NCBI RefSeq assembly: GCF_950295315.1
Contig: NC_080164.1
Span: 115,082,890-115,146,889 of the forward strand
Direction: 5' to 3'
DNA length: 64,000 nt
From: Erinaceus europaeus
Taxonomy: Eukaryota; Chordata; Mammalia; Eulipotyphla; Erinaceidae
Shown: positions 11,021 to 20,852 of the stretch, in pieces
How the letters are laid out: each line of letters begins with the position of its first letter
Position numbering within the stretch: position 1 is the stretch's first letter
The notes under the pieces: generated by a model
The model's input: the letters and a program-made list of their open reading frames with translations, nothing else
Told to the model about the DNA's origin: nothing
Database searches by the model: none
Program-made: the position numbers and the translations under genes

Positions 11021-11802
11021 TATTTCTTCTTTTGTTTAACCGTTTTATATATTATTTTATGAGTTCCCTCTCTCAGTACTTTTCAAATTACTGATCACTA
11101 TTTCCTGGATTAACTTGTGTCTAAGTAAGGTAAAAGGTTCACAGTGGTGGAAGTTAACAGTTGTTTCAATAGTATTTTAATCCTTGAGTTGGAGCTCAGT
11201 GGTTTAAAAGTCTCTTTTTCTTGTTCTTCCCTGTAGGCTATGGGAGCCTGAGGGCTTTTAAACTATAAGTAGGCTTCTTAGTTTAATCACTGACTCCTGA
11301 CCAAGAGATAAAGCAGGGTGTGGCAGAGATACTCCAGTGGTTATGCAAAGAGACTTTCACAGCCCCTCAGCTATGACACAGAGGTATAGGTCTTCTCCTG
11401 AATTTCCTGGTTAGATCTCTCTGTCCCCTGGTGTCCCTCCCTGCCGCTGCTCTAGATTCTGATGGCAGTAGCAATAGAGACTCAGAGTTGCACTTGGTGA
11501 GTCCCCCGAGAAGGCCTCTCATCCCTTCAGCTGTCCCCTTGTTGGTGGAACAGATTGGAGGTGGTGTCTCAACTGATAAACTGCAGGACTGTTACAAGCC
11601 ACTTAATCTCTCCCTAGGCTCCTCTCTGTCACCAGCCACATGTGTTTGCACTCACCGGTAATTTGGTGTTCCTGTAGTTGTTCTAGTCCTGTCTTGTTGT
11701 GGCCCCTGGTGGTCTCCTTTGGTATTCCTAGTTGATCCGGGAGAGGAGAGGAGAGGAGAGAAAGAGATCTGCTGCTGCTTGTAGCCCCGCCTCTGGAAGT
11801 CA
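11021..11802 (-). promoter_or_regulatory. L1 5' UTR
   Basis: Non-coding DNA between the ORF1 start and the L1 target duplication. It includes a GGAGA-repeat stretch near 11740-11765. In L1s this region holds the internal promoter; no specific binding site was identified here. Confidence 0.65.
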
Positions 11803-11814
11803 CATTTAATAGTT

Positions 11815-12220
11815 TGTTGGGCATTACGCTAGCCCCCCTGCTCCATAGTTGATACTGTGGTCTATTTATATAATCATTGTTTTGCCTGAGACCCTCCCTG
11901 CCTGCAGGGTATTGGTTTATCCCACTAGTTAGAACCTTGACAACAGCTGCTATGGAAGTTTTCTACCTTCGAGCTCTTTTCTTTTCTCTACCCCCTCTCC
12001 TAGCCATTTCCTTTTCCCACTTGCCACTTCCAGTTAAAGATATATATAAAGGTGTTGTCTCTAATCAATAAAGGCATTGCATTTTGTTTCTGCTCCACCA
12101 CAAGTTCCTGGTCTCTCTCCTGCTTCACTGAGTAAGCAGCAGCCCAGGTTGGTTCTGGTCATTTTCTCCAACCCAGAGAGCATGTGCCCAGGAAGAAAAC
12201 CCCTCAAAGCTAGCCCAGCA
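11815..12220 (+). mobile_element. Solo LTR
   Basis: A 406-base unit starting TGTTGGGCATTAC and ending GCTAGCCCAGCA, flanked by the 6-base duplication atagtt (11809-11814 and 12221-12226). On the plus strand it has a TATA box (gatatatataaagg near 12040) and AATAAA (caataaagg near 12065), as in an LTR with U3-R-U5. It inserted into the right-hand target duplication of the young L1. Confidence 0.8.
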
Positions 12221-12270
12221 ATAGTTTGGGTCCCCTTGTCTAAAATTAGATGTCCATAGGTGTGGGCATA
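12221..12270 (-). mobile_element. Old L1 fragment, right half of the nest
   Basis: atagtttgggtccccttgtctaaaattagatgtccataggtgtggg matches the younger L1 at about 4966-5010. It continues the fragment that ended at 3681, which closes the nested-insertion reconstruction. Confidence 0.8.
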
Positions 12271-12274
12271 TATA

Positions 12275-12725
12275 TTTTTAAAAAGATTTATTAATGAGAG
12301 GAAAGAAAGGAGAGAGAAAGTGAGAGAGAGGGATGGAAGGAGGAAGAGAGGGAGAGAGGGAGAGAGGAAAGGAGGGAAGAAGTGGGAGAGAGAGAGAGTG
12401 AGAGATAACTAGAACTAGTAAATGCAATAGTGGGGGTTTAAAGTCACCACCTATTTTTATGTTTTATTATTGGATAGAGACAGAGAGAAATTGAGAGAGA
12501 AGGGGAGATAGAGAAGAAGAGAGACAGAGAGACACTTGAAGATCTGCTTCACCACCTGTGAAGTGACTCCCCTGAAGGTGGGGAGCCAGGGGCTTGAACC
12601 TGGATCCTTAAAACGGTCCTTGCACTTTGTGCCACGTGCACTTAACCTGCTGCACTATCGCCCGACTCCCAAGTTACCATCTATTTATAGTCCAGCACTT
12701 TATCCACTGCACCACCTCCAGGGAG
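12275..12725 (-). mobile_element. SINE-D, purine-expanded, split by a SINE-A/B copy
   Basis: aaaaagatttattaatgagagg opens a SINE-D tail and body expanded into GGAGA/GAGA purines. Its end (tttatccactgcaccacctcc, about 12695-12715) lies beyond the inserted SINE at 12455-12670. The site is partly duplicated (caccacctattt / taccatctattt). Confidence 0.65.
12455..12670 (-). mobile_element. SINE-A/B copy nested in a SINE-D
   Basis: It carries attggatagagacagagag, gatctgcttcaccacctgtg, gtggggagccaggggcttgaacctggatcc and ends cgcccgactccc. The minus strand is sense. Confidence 0.85.
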
Positions 12726-12730
12726 TAGTA

Positions 12731-12737
12731 ATATATA

Positions 12738-12802
<65 letters not shown>

Positions 12803-12812
12803 ATATATATAT
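12731..12812. repeat. (ATATGT)n microsatellite
   Basis: Hexamer gtatat/atatgt repeats grade into plain AT at both ends. They give artefactual YVYVYV and HIHIHI frames. Confidence 0.97.
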
Positions 12813-14107
12813 TATGAATGATCCTCTATAGAATAGACATACGATATTTTTCCCCAAATAACTTGCCACTTTCTTTGTTAGTTATATTTCCCAGAAAGAA
12901 TATTTGATATATAGGTAGAGGGATTTGCTTGGGAATTTTTCTTCTGATATATTCCATGTTATCTCCTGTTTGACTCTCAGCCCAAGAGCCTGTCAGGTGC
13001 TCTCCAGATTTTCACAGTACTCAAGTCCAACCAACCAACTTCCTCTGGTTTCCTTTCTAATGATATGGTAGATCAGAGCATGTCTGCCCTGTTATCTGGA
13101 TTACTAGCTTCTCTAAGGTAGTTTGTAGCTTTCTACAGGATCAGAGCATTTGCCATATCAAAAATGTTTCAGCTCTGAGGTTTGCAGGAAAGAATGTCTT
13201 TTTATTTGTAGCTGCTGCAAGTTTGAGTAATTGTTCCTCTTATTCTCAGCTGCCTAGAATGAATGGGAACAGGTGCATGGATGCCTTTTCCTAAAGACAG
13301 AGAAAATACTTTTGCTTATCTTACTGAAATAAGCATTTCTGTATAAACAGAGGCCATCTTGCCGGGGGTCTCTTTGTCATTGCAGTGAGCCCCTTGAAGA
13401 TACAGGGAAGCGTGTGTAGCCAGAACACGTGGGAGCACAGAGGTGAAACATGGTCATATTAGCAGTGCACCATTATCCCTAACTAGCTGATTCCTGGCTG
13501 CCCCTAGAAGATGGAGCCAGGGAGTTGCCATGGCATAGAGCAACAGTATTCTGCTCCTTACAGTTGTGCAGGGTCATGAGTGACAGTTTGTGGCATGGGG
13601 TGCGGCTTACTCCTGCTTCCAAGCTCAACCCCAGTTGCAGAGCTTTGCCTTTCAGAGAAGGACAGGTACTCACAAAGTTTTGCTGTCTGATTGACTTGCT
13701 GTCCAAAAAGGTAAATTTATCTGTGCTTTTGCTTGATATTTCAGAAATTTGGAGCATTTAGGTCAAAAGTATGTGTAGTTACAAGAGCTAAGAAAAAGGT
13801 GGTCCTTTAGAATTATTTAGGTGTAAAGATAAACAAACATGACTATTGAAGTAGGTAAGTGATAGTAGTATGACAAAAAAAAAATTAAGCAATCCTGAGA
13901 GTAGGTAGGCAGGGTTTCAACGGTGAGCAATATTCCTGCAGGTTACTTAGGTGCAATGAATGACTCCAACTATGGTGTTCACGAAAGGCATGGATTCCAG
14001 GACAGTTCTGTTCAAACTACTCTTGCTAAAAGGGAAATCAACAAGGTAGCTTAGAGATAGAGGTCTGTGAGAGGTGGGGATCAAAATTAAATCAAATAAT
14101 GAAAACC
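12813..14107. other. Single-copy intergenic DNA
   Basis: No repeat family or gene is recognised. The two overlapping frames at 13479-13761 on opposite strands have no recognisable domain and no matching splice context. Confidence 0.5.
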
Positions 14108-14520
14108 TGTTGTTGAGGCGGTCTGGTGTCGGGCTGTACCGCGGAGAAGAGAGCGGACGTCCAGAGCAAAGGGGTACACAGATCTTTATTATAGGATGGG
14201 GGGGGGAGGTTTGGTTCAGACCACGTGGAGCCAGCCGACCATGGCCAACCACGGGAGGAGAGCAGGGAGCGAGACCTCAGAGAGGGAGAGCCAGAGCCCA
14301 GAGAGAGAGAAGGGAGGGGTGAGGGGGCTTTTTATTGGGCGACAACCAGGGGTGACGTGTAGGGCCAGGATTGGTTGAAAGGGGGCACTCTAGGATTTAG
14401 CGGGGCATAGAAAAACCTGGGGGCGGAGCCAGGATTGGTTGAAAGGGGGCACTCTAGGATTTAGCGGAGCATAGAAAAACCTGGGGGCGGAGACTGCATC
14501 AGAATAAGTCCTCAGCAACA
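14108..14520 (-). repeat. ERV2 3' LTR
   Basis: On the sense strand it runs TGTTGCTGAGGAC...CCTCAACAACA. U3 holds two 64-base direct repeats (14365-14428 and 14429-14492), each with an inverted CCAAT box (ggattggttg). A TATA-like AATAAAAAG lies near 14326-14337 and a polyadenylation signal AATAAA near 14183-14190. Confidence 0.92.
14365..14492 (-). promoter_or_regulatory. Duplicated 64-base U3 unit, enhancer-like
   Basis: Two tandem copies start ccaggattggttgaaaggg and differ by one base seen (gcggggcatag / gcggagcatag). Position and size are like the enhancer repeats of active retroviral U3 regions. The same pair is present in the other LTR (about 16371-16498), so it predates integration. 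Confidence 0.75.
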
Positions 14521-14537
14521 TCTCCTCCTATCCCTTT
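14521..14537 (-). promoter_or_regulatory. ERV2 polypurine tract
   Basis: On the minus strand AAAGGGATAGGAGGAGA directly precedes the 3' LTR. Confidence 0.8.
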
Positions 14538-15106
14538 ATATCTAAATGGACACAGTAAAAAAAAAAATGGAGCAGGCTTAAATGTTTTAGAGGAATGCCA
14601 TGCTCGGGTGGGAAGATGTAGGACTTTCTGTGGAGGAGGGAAGGCTTAAATGGCTGCCAACCTTGTGAGATTTATGCGTCCTCCTGTGCTCAACCCCTCT
14701 TTAGAGAGAGAGAGACTTACCTGGAGAGACTCATCTCATAGGTTTAAGCGCAGCCTGCTCAACCATTTCTTCACAATATCTCTACATCTTTTCTATCTTT
14801 CTACCTAGTAATAGCATAAGATGTACAAAGTCTATAAAAGACTATCATGGGGCAGAAACCTTTTGGGCATAAGCCTAAATGACATAACAAAATAGGAAGA
14901 GATAAGTAGGGGAGAAGTAAAAGCCAGTGTGGTGTGAAGGGAAGGATTGGTGTGTAAAGGAGCATTCCCTGTTTGGGTGGGGAAAGGGGCAAGGGTACAT
15001 AATGAGGGGAAGGCGGGAGGCATGACCCACCAAACAGAGGGGCAATTTGGCATTGTATAGTCCTCAAGGCAACAGTCTGTAAAGTCTATGAATTACTCAG
15101 GATCAG

Positions 15107-15300
15107 TCTATGAAAAACCAGCAACGTGAAGGGAAGGAAGCTGCTGTAAAACTGTCTAAAGTGTCCAAAGGGTATATCAGCAAGTCCGATAGAAGTCTCA
15201 GTCCAAAGTAGGTGACTAGGGGGAGAAATGGCAGGGGATGAAATGCTGCATGAGGAAGGTCAGCCTCTGGAATTCTGCTTTTCTGTAGATTGTGAGCTGG
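15107..15300 (-). other. ERV2 internal block shared with ERV1
   Basis: It is homologous to 9255-9440 in ERV1, with the same order of landmarks. In the minus strand both read LQKSRIP followed by A-D-(I/L)-P-H, but no retroviral domain is recognised. The similarity is better treated as nucleotide homology than as a conserved protein. Confidence 0.65.
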
Positions 15301-15758
15301 AACCACCAAAACGTGACAGGTCAAAGCAAAAGCAGGAAAGGCAGACAGGCAGTAAAAAGGTTCTGTCCTTGGAGTCTGTGAATCAGATTCTTCAGATCGC
15401 GTTGAGTGACATCTAGGGTTTCGGGGGGTGTGCCACGGTAGTCGTGCCATCTAGTGAGTGACGTCAGGGTGTGCAGGGGTTCAGATGGTTTTTCCGGGAT
15501 TCCTGTGAAAGAAACACAAACAATCTGCTTCTCGTGGTTAGCAGGGCATCTGATTTGAATGCTTTATAGAAGAAGAGGTTTGGTGCCTTGACCAACTGAG
15601 TATTGGGGGATGTATCTTTCCTATTCATTTATGATTATATTTTATATTATTTGTCATGGTAGTCAGCCGTTTATCTGGAAGGTCCTGGGTGATTCATGGG
15701 GAAAAAGACCTTATCTTTTAACAAAGACTCTAAGGTGTAGGGAAGCGGGAACTATCTT

Positions 15759-16033
15759 ATCCCTTTTTTTTTTTTTTTTGTATCTTGTATCTTGCCTTTT
15801 GTTGCCCTAGTTGCTCTTGTTGTAATTATATTGTTGTTATTGCTGATATTGTGGTTGTTGGATAGAACAGAGAGAAATGGAGAGAGGAGGGAAAGACAGA
15901 GGGAGATAAAGATACCTGTAGACCTGCTTCACCGCCTGTGAAGTGATTTCCCTGCAGGTGAGGAGCCGGGGGCTCAAACTGGGATCCTCAAGCCAGTTCT
16001 TGCTAAACCCGCTGCGCCACCACCCGATTCCCA
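15759..16033 (-). mobile_element. SINE-A nested in ERV2
   Basis: It has a poly-T start (inverted tail), cttttgttgccctagttg, ggatagaacagagagaaatgg, gacctgcttcaccgcctgtg and a cccgattccc end. The perfect 11-base duplication ggaactatctt is at 15748-15758 and 16034-16044. It postdates ERV2. Confidence 0.93.
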
Positions 16034-16094
16034 GGAACTATCTTTTAACATAAACTCTATGGCCATGCCAATAGCAACCTTGAGGGCACATGTG

Positions 16095-16112
16095 GCCCCA
16101 CGTTGGGCGCCA
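16095..16112 (-). promoter_or_regulatory. ERV2 primer binding site, tRNA-Lys(1,2)
   Basis: On the minus strand TGGCGCCCAACGTGGGGC starts two bases after the 5' LTR. From memory this is the complement of the tRNA-Lys(1,2) 3' end, used by several betaretrovirus-like (HERV-K type) elements. Confidence 0.88.
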
Positions 16113-16114
16113 GA

Positions 16115-16526
16115 TGTTGTTGAGGCGGTCTGGTGTCGGGCTGCACCGCGGAGAAGAGAGCGGACGTCCAGAGCAAAGGGGTACACAGATCTTTATTATA
16201 GGATGGGGGGGGAGGTTTGGTTCAGACCACGTGGAGCCAGCCGACCATGGCCAACCACGGGGGGAGAGCAGGGAGCGAGACCTCAGAGAGGGAGAGCCAG
16301 AGCCCAGAGAGAGAGAAGGGAGGGGTGAGGGGGCTTTTTATTGGGCGACAACCAGGGGTGACGTGTAGGGCCAGGATTGGTTGAAAGGGGGCACTCTAGG
16401 ATTTAGCGGGGCATAGAAAAACCTGGGGGCGGAGCCAGGATTGGTTGAAAGGGGGCACTCTAGGATTTAGCGGAGCATAGAAAAACCTGGGGGCGGAGAC
16501 TGCATCAGAATAAGTCCTCAGCAACA
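16115..16526 (-). repeat. ERV2 5' LTR
   Basis: It is the partner of 14108-14520. Differences seen are C for T in the ctgyaccgcgg segment, G for A in cacggggggag, and eight rather than nine G after ggat. Confidence 0.92.
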
Positions 16527-17015
16527 AAAACCGAAAAAGGTTTCCATGAAATCAGAGTTGTCCAATTGGTCAGAAACAAAAGGAACTTGTAGTCGTACTA
16601 TAAATTATCATAGCAGGATGAGTTTCCTTTTGTTCTTTCGTCCTTATCACGAGAGTCTAAATCTAGATTTTTAGAGCACAAGCCCTCTTGGTTACTGCAA
16701 TGCTGTATCTTGTTTTTCTAACACCTTGAAAATAATAGAGATTTCAGGCTCTCTCTAAATTTCATTAGGCGATCTCACTTTTTACCATTCATTATGGAAA
16801 ATCTAAAATAAAAAAAATGCAAGAGAGAATAGTAGAAGGGACTGATCATTTAGTTTCAATACCTATTAACACCTGGAAATTTTGTTTCATGACGATCTTT
16901 GGAACTCACCACCCTCTGAGGAGGAATTATACTGAAGTAAGTCTCTGGTAGCCTAGGCTGTTATTTTATCTGTTAAAATTTGATGTTCATTGTAAAAAAA
17001 AAAAAAGAACTATTT
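16527..17015. other. Single-copy DNA
   Basis: It starts with the ERV2 target duplication. No repeat or gene is recognised. Confidence 0.45.
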
Positions 17016-17130
17016 TTTTTTGCCCCCAGGGTTATTGCTGGGGCTCGGTGCCTGCTCCACTGCTCCTGGAGACCATTTTTTCCCCTATTGTTGTCCTTGT
17101 TATGCCATAGTTATCGTGGATATTATTATT
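17016..17130 (-). mobile_element. SINE-A 3' portion, 5'-truncated
   Basis: tttttgcccccagggttattgctggggctcggtgcctg...ctcctggagaccatttttt is the inverted 3' end of the long SINE-A type. The tRNA-like head is absent; the Vingi element abuts it. Confidence 0.75.
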
Positions 17131-20100
17131 ATTATTTTTAAATTTATTTTTTATTTCAGAAAGGAAAAATTAACAAAACCATAGGGTAGGAGGGGCACAA
17201 CTCCACACAGTTCCCACCACCCAATCTCCATATCCCATCCCCTCCCCTGATAGCTTTCCCATTCTCTGTCCCTCTGGGAGCATGGACCCAGGGTCGTTGT
17301 GGGTTGCAGAAGGTGGAAGGTCTGGCTTCTGTAATTGCTTCCCCACTAAACATGGACGTTGACTGGTTGGTCCATACTCCCAGTCTGCCTTTCTCTTTCC
17401 CTAGTAGGGTGGGTCTCTGGGGAAGCAGAGCTCCAGCACACATTGGTGGGGTCTTCAGTCCAGGGAAGCCTGGCTGGCATCCTGATGACATCTGGAACCT
17501 GGTGACTGAAAAGAGAGTTAACATACGAAGCCAAACAAATTGTTGAGCAATCATGGACCCAAAGCTTGGAATAGTGGAGAGGAAGTGTTAGGGGATTACT
17601 CACTGCAAACTCTAGTGTACTTCTGCTTTCAGGTATATATTTTGCACTAGTTTATGGATACGTGTGAACATATACTCTTTCTCACAGAACCTGTTGTATA
17701 TCTAGGTTTTGGGACTTTGTTAGAAAGTGAGCCACCTGGGATGGAATTAGAGAATACTATGAAAAGAAAGGTCTCACCCGAGTAATGAAGCTGAAGGGTT
17801 GTCATTCCACATGTGAAGTCTCTGGACACGTCTGAGCAGAAGCATGTTGAGGTGGCAATCATTGTGATGATTAGGTTGCGATCAGCTGATGCAATATTAT
17901 TTGATATGGATTGGGAGAGGCATGTGGGAAAGTGGGCTTTATCCAAGGGTTCCAGGACTGGGAGAAATATAGGCTCTATAGAGGAGATGTGAGGTTCCTG
18001 CTGTCTTAGGGTTCCAAAAGACAATCGATAGTTAATGTTATCATCGCATTATTTGGTAATTGGGTTAACTTTGAAAGGTCCTTTTGTTAGGGTTTGCTGT
18101 ATAGTACCCAGTAGCTTGTAAATAGCTGTGCCACTGGTTGCCTCTGATCTACTTGGTCTAGGCTTTTGAGAGAGTCTGCATATCAAATACACTGCCTATA
18201 TATTAAAAAGACTTCTTCTTCTAGCGTTTGCCCTTCTTCCGTAGCCAGTCAACAGCATCAGGTTGAGCCTGATGTAAAGTTTTGAGACCTCCTTTGAATC
18301 TGGAGAGGTGGCAGTCATTGACTATGTGGGTCATAGTCTGTCTGTAGCCGCAGGGGCAGTTCCGGTCATCTCTGGCTCCCCAGCGATGGAACATAGCAGC
18401 GCACTGGCCATGGCCTGTTCGATAGCGATTGAGGAGGGCCCAATCATAACGTGCTAGGTCAAAGCCGGGTTGACGCTTGCAGGGGTCTGTGATGAGGTGT
18501 TTGTTCTTTACCTCAGCTGACTGCCAACTCTGTTTCCAAGAGTCTGGAACAGAGAAGTTCAGTGTAGGCGTAGGGGACCAGATTGGATGACGAGACGTCA
18601 AACGTTGGACAGGGTGGGCGAAGATATCCACGTATATTGGCAGGTCCGGTCGAGCGTAGACGTGGGAAATGAAATTAGATTATGCCGCATCCCGACGAAT
18701 ATCTGGCGGGGTGATGTTGCTAAGAACTGGCAGCCATGGAACCGGGGTGGAATGGATGGTTCCAGAAATTATCCTCATGGAGGAATATAATTTGGAATTG
18801 ACCAAGTGGACATGGGGGCTACGGAACCATACTGGGGCACAGTATTCTGCAGTGGAATAGCATAATGCCAGAGATGATGATCGTAGTGTGGAAGTGCTCG
18901 CGCCCCATGAGGAGCTGGCCAGTCTTGCAATGATGTTATTCCTTGTGCCCACCTTTGCTGCAGTTTTTATGAGATGTTTGTGAAATGACAGGGTGTGATC
19001 AAGAGTAACGCCAAGATAGACTGGCTGGGCTTCATGCCGGATTCTCGTATCGTCAAGCTGCACATTAAGCTCACGCGAGGCTGAGGCATGGTGTAGATGG
19101 AAAACAGATGATACCGTTTTTGCAGTGCTAGGGATTAGTCACCATTTTTTACAGTAATCAGATATCAGAGACATGTCTTTCATGAGTATTTCCTCGAGGA
19201 TGTCAAACTTGGATGCCTGAGTTGCACAGCAGATGTCATCGGAGTAGATGAACTTCCTTAAAGAAGTTTCTGGAAGGTAATTGATGTAAATATTAAATAG
19301 CGTAGGAGCCGGAACAGAGCCCTGGGGGAGGCCACTGCTAGGCCATCTAGAGACTGCAAGTCTCCATCTGCTAGATTTGTCACCCAGATGCACCCGGAAT
19401 CTTCTGTTTTGGAGAAGAAACGATATAGTATTGGCCACCCATGGAGGCAGGCATCTTGAGATCTTGACTAGGAGACCACGGTGCCAGACCATATCATAGG
19501 CTGCTGTGAGATCAACAAAGACAGCACCCGTCTTTAAATTCTTCTGGAATCCATTTTCAATGTAAGTTGAGAGGGCCAGGACTTGTTCGCAGGTAGATCT
19601 TCCTGGGCGGAAACCAGCTTGGGCGGGTGATAGGAATTTCTCTGTAAGAGGAGAAATTCGTGGCAGAAGCAGCCTTTCAAGGAGTTTGTAACACACGGAG
19701 AGGAGAGAAATTGGTCTATAGCTGGCGGCCAGTGTTGGGTCTTTCTTTGGTTTCAAAACTGCTATTATCTTCGCACGACGCCAAATTTTGGGCATAGATT
19801 CGGATTCCAAGATGTGGGACAGGAATGTAGTGAGCCACTTCTTTGCCACGGGACCCAGGTTAAGAATGAGTTCTGGGGTGATGTTATCATAGCCAGCAGC
19901 CGTTCCCGGTTTAACCCTCTTCAAAGCATCTTCCAGTTCAGACAGTGTAAAGGGAGAGAGTTTTGGAGATGGACAAGATAACCGGAAGTGGGATGACCAC
20001 TCATGGGAAATTTCTCTTTTCCAGACTGGGTCGATCTTAGCATGTCCAACTTGAATTAGGTGACTGGCCACTGAGTTTGGAGATACGGGAGGATGGGAGA

Positions 20101-20163
20101 TGGGAGAGGGTTGGCTACCGGCACCCAGACTATGAAGAAGCCCCAGCGATAACCCTGTATGCA
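17131..20163 (-). mobile_element. Vingi non-LTR retrotransposon, 5'-truncated
   Basis: A minus-strand element with an A-rich 3' tail at 17131-17160, a 3' UTR of about 1.06 kb (17160-18220) and about 1.94 kb of reverse transcriptase coding sequence (18221-20163). It is truncated next to an A-run at 20163-20173, so the N-terminal endonuclease is missing. The RT sequence is unlike L1 (YLGVTLD thumb motif, C-terminal CCHC knuckle, no RNase H seen). Vingi is the clade of this kind described from hedgehogs. A clear target duplication was not found. Confidence 0.85.
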
Positions 20164-20164
20164 A
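18221..20164 (-). pseudogene. Vingi reverse transcriptase ORF, two internal stops
   Basis: One continuous minus-strand frame of about 648 codons, ending in a TAG at 18220-ish. RT landmarks in order: LKPKKDPTLAASYRPISLLS (finger), AGFRPGRSTCEQ, FVDLTAAYDMVWH (motif A), SGLPQGS (motif B), FIYSDDICC (motif C, both aspartates kept) and QPVYLGVTLD (thumb). The C-terminal knuckle CPCGYRQTMTHIVNDC has CxC-x7-H-x4-C spacing. The frame carries only two nonsense codons: TGA just after YCKKW (about 19138) and TAA after PPDIRRDAA (about 18679). No frameshift is seen. The enzyme would copy its own RNA at a nicked target. The missing N-terminus would hold the AP endonuclease. Jockey, CR1 or Ingi relatives are the alternatives. 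Confidence 0.85.
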
Positions 20165-20194
20165 AAAAAAAAAGTAAACTTAGCATATTTCATT

Positions 20195-20300
20195 GACTGG
20201 CAAGGTAGCTCTGCACTTACTTTGTAATGAACTCAAACCTGGTCCCCACCACACTGAAGGAAGCTTTGGTGCTGTCTGTCTGAAAAATAGATAGCTTGGA
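20195..20300 (+). mobile_element. SINE-C remnant
   Basis: aaggtagctctgcacttac, gaactcaaacctggtccccaccacactgaaggaagctttggtgctgtctgtctg is the SINE-C layout (B box, then pyrimidine-rich end). Confidence 0.65.
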
Positions 20301-20349
20301 GCTGTGAAACCCAAGTGATGGCCAAAACAAATGGATACATTTTTCTTTG

Positions 20350-20630
20350 TTTATTTTTAAACAGAATACTATTTAGTTCTGGCTGTTGGTGGTGCTGTGG
20401 ATGGAACCTGGTACCTCTACCGTGCATGTCTTATGTAATGTTGATGTGATATCTTCTTGGTCCTACAAAAATATAGTAGGAATATTGTTTTTTTTTAAAT
20501 TTTTTTATAACCTGATTACTGTTCAGCTCTGGCTTATGGTGGTGTGGGGGATTTAACCTAGGACTTTGGAGCCTCAGGCGTGAGAGTCTCTTTGCATTAC
20601 CATTATGCAATCACCCCCACCCCAGGGATA
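20350..20630 (-). mobile_element. Two adjacent SINE-D copies
   Basis: 20350-20463 (ggctgttggtggtgctgtggatggaacctgg) and 20487-20625 (cagctctggcttatggtggtgtgggggatttaacctagg) share the inverted SINE-D pattern, each led by a T-rich tail. Confidence 0.6.
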
Positions 20631-20852
20631 TTGCTTTGTAAGACACTTGCTTTAGGAATACATCGTCACACACACACACCTCCCAGTATCTGCCAACATT
20701 ATTCTCTTACCTACAATCTGTTCAGAATTTAAATTTCCCTAATTCAGGCATAAATATTTATTTGTAAATTGGCATTAGTTGAATCAGCTCCCAAACAAAG
20801 TCTACAGTCCGTGATATGTCTGTTTCTGTACTTGATGAACACATTAAGACCC

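Larger units (their letters stand above)
3682..11802 (-). mobile_element. Near full-length L1 retrotransposon, interrupted by ERV1
   Basis: The 3' end lies at the low coordinate (inverted aataaagaaatttaaaa tail), followed upstream by the 3' UTR (to about 4010), ORF2 (about 7680 to 4010), ORF1 (11020 to about 7740, interrupted) and a 5' UTR of roughly 780 bases with a GGAGA-rich stretch near 11740-11765. The flanking duplication is catttaatagttt (3669-3681 and 11803-11815). Removing ERV1 and its duplication leaves about 5.8 kb, a normal length for L1. Both ORFs are broken, so it is dead. Autonomous L1s move by target-primed reverse transcription. Confidence 0.9.
14108..16526 (-). mobile_element. 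ERV2: young, gene-less LTR retrotransposon of class II type
   Basis: LTRs at 14108-14520 and 16115-16526 are nearly identical: two substitutions and one G-run length change seen over about 412 bases. The perfect 6-base duplication aaaacc lies at 14102-14107 and 16527-16532. On the minus strand a tRNA-Lys(1,2) primer site follows the 5' LTR and a polypurine tract precedes the 3' LTR. The internal part is only about 1.6 kb, includes a SINE-A (15759-16033), and shows no gag, pol or env. It must have been mobilised by proteins made elsewhere. Confidence 0.93.

Noticed and set aside
11877..12071. TATA box and AATAAA near 12040-12070 as a host promoter or gene end
   Set aside because: Both fall inside a 406-base unit with TG...CA ends and a 6-base duplication, so they are LTR signals.
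12681..12869. HIHIHIHI and YVYVYVYV frames
   Set aside because: They arise from the (ATATGT)n microsatellite.
14074..14378. Frames inside the ERV2 LTRs (GGEQGARPQRGRARAQ-like), repeated at 16059-16368
   Set aside because: They duplicate because the LTR is duplicated, and they read through U3/R promoter sequence. No protein family is recognised.
18221..20164. Reading the RT as a host gene, or as an L1, RTE/BovB or CR1 element
   Set aside because: The A-rich 3' tail and multicopy 3' UTR rule out a host gene. The motifs (GLPQGS, YLGVTLD, CxC-x7-H-x4-C knuckle) differ from L1 and BovB as I know them. CR1 or Jockey cannot be fully excluded without a tree.
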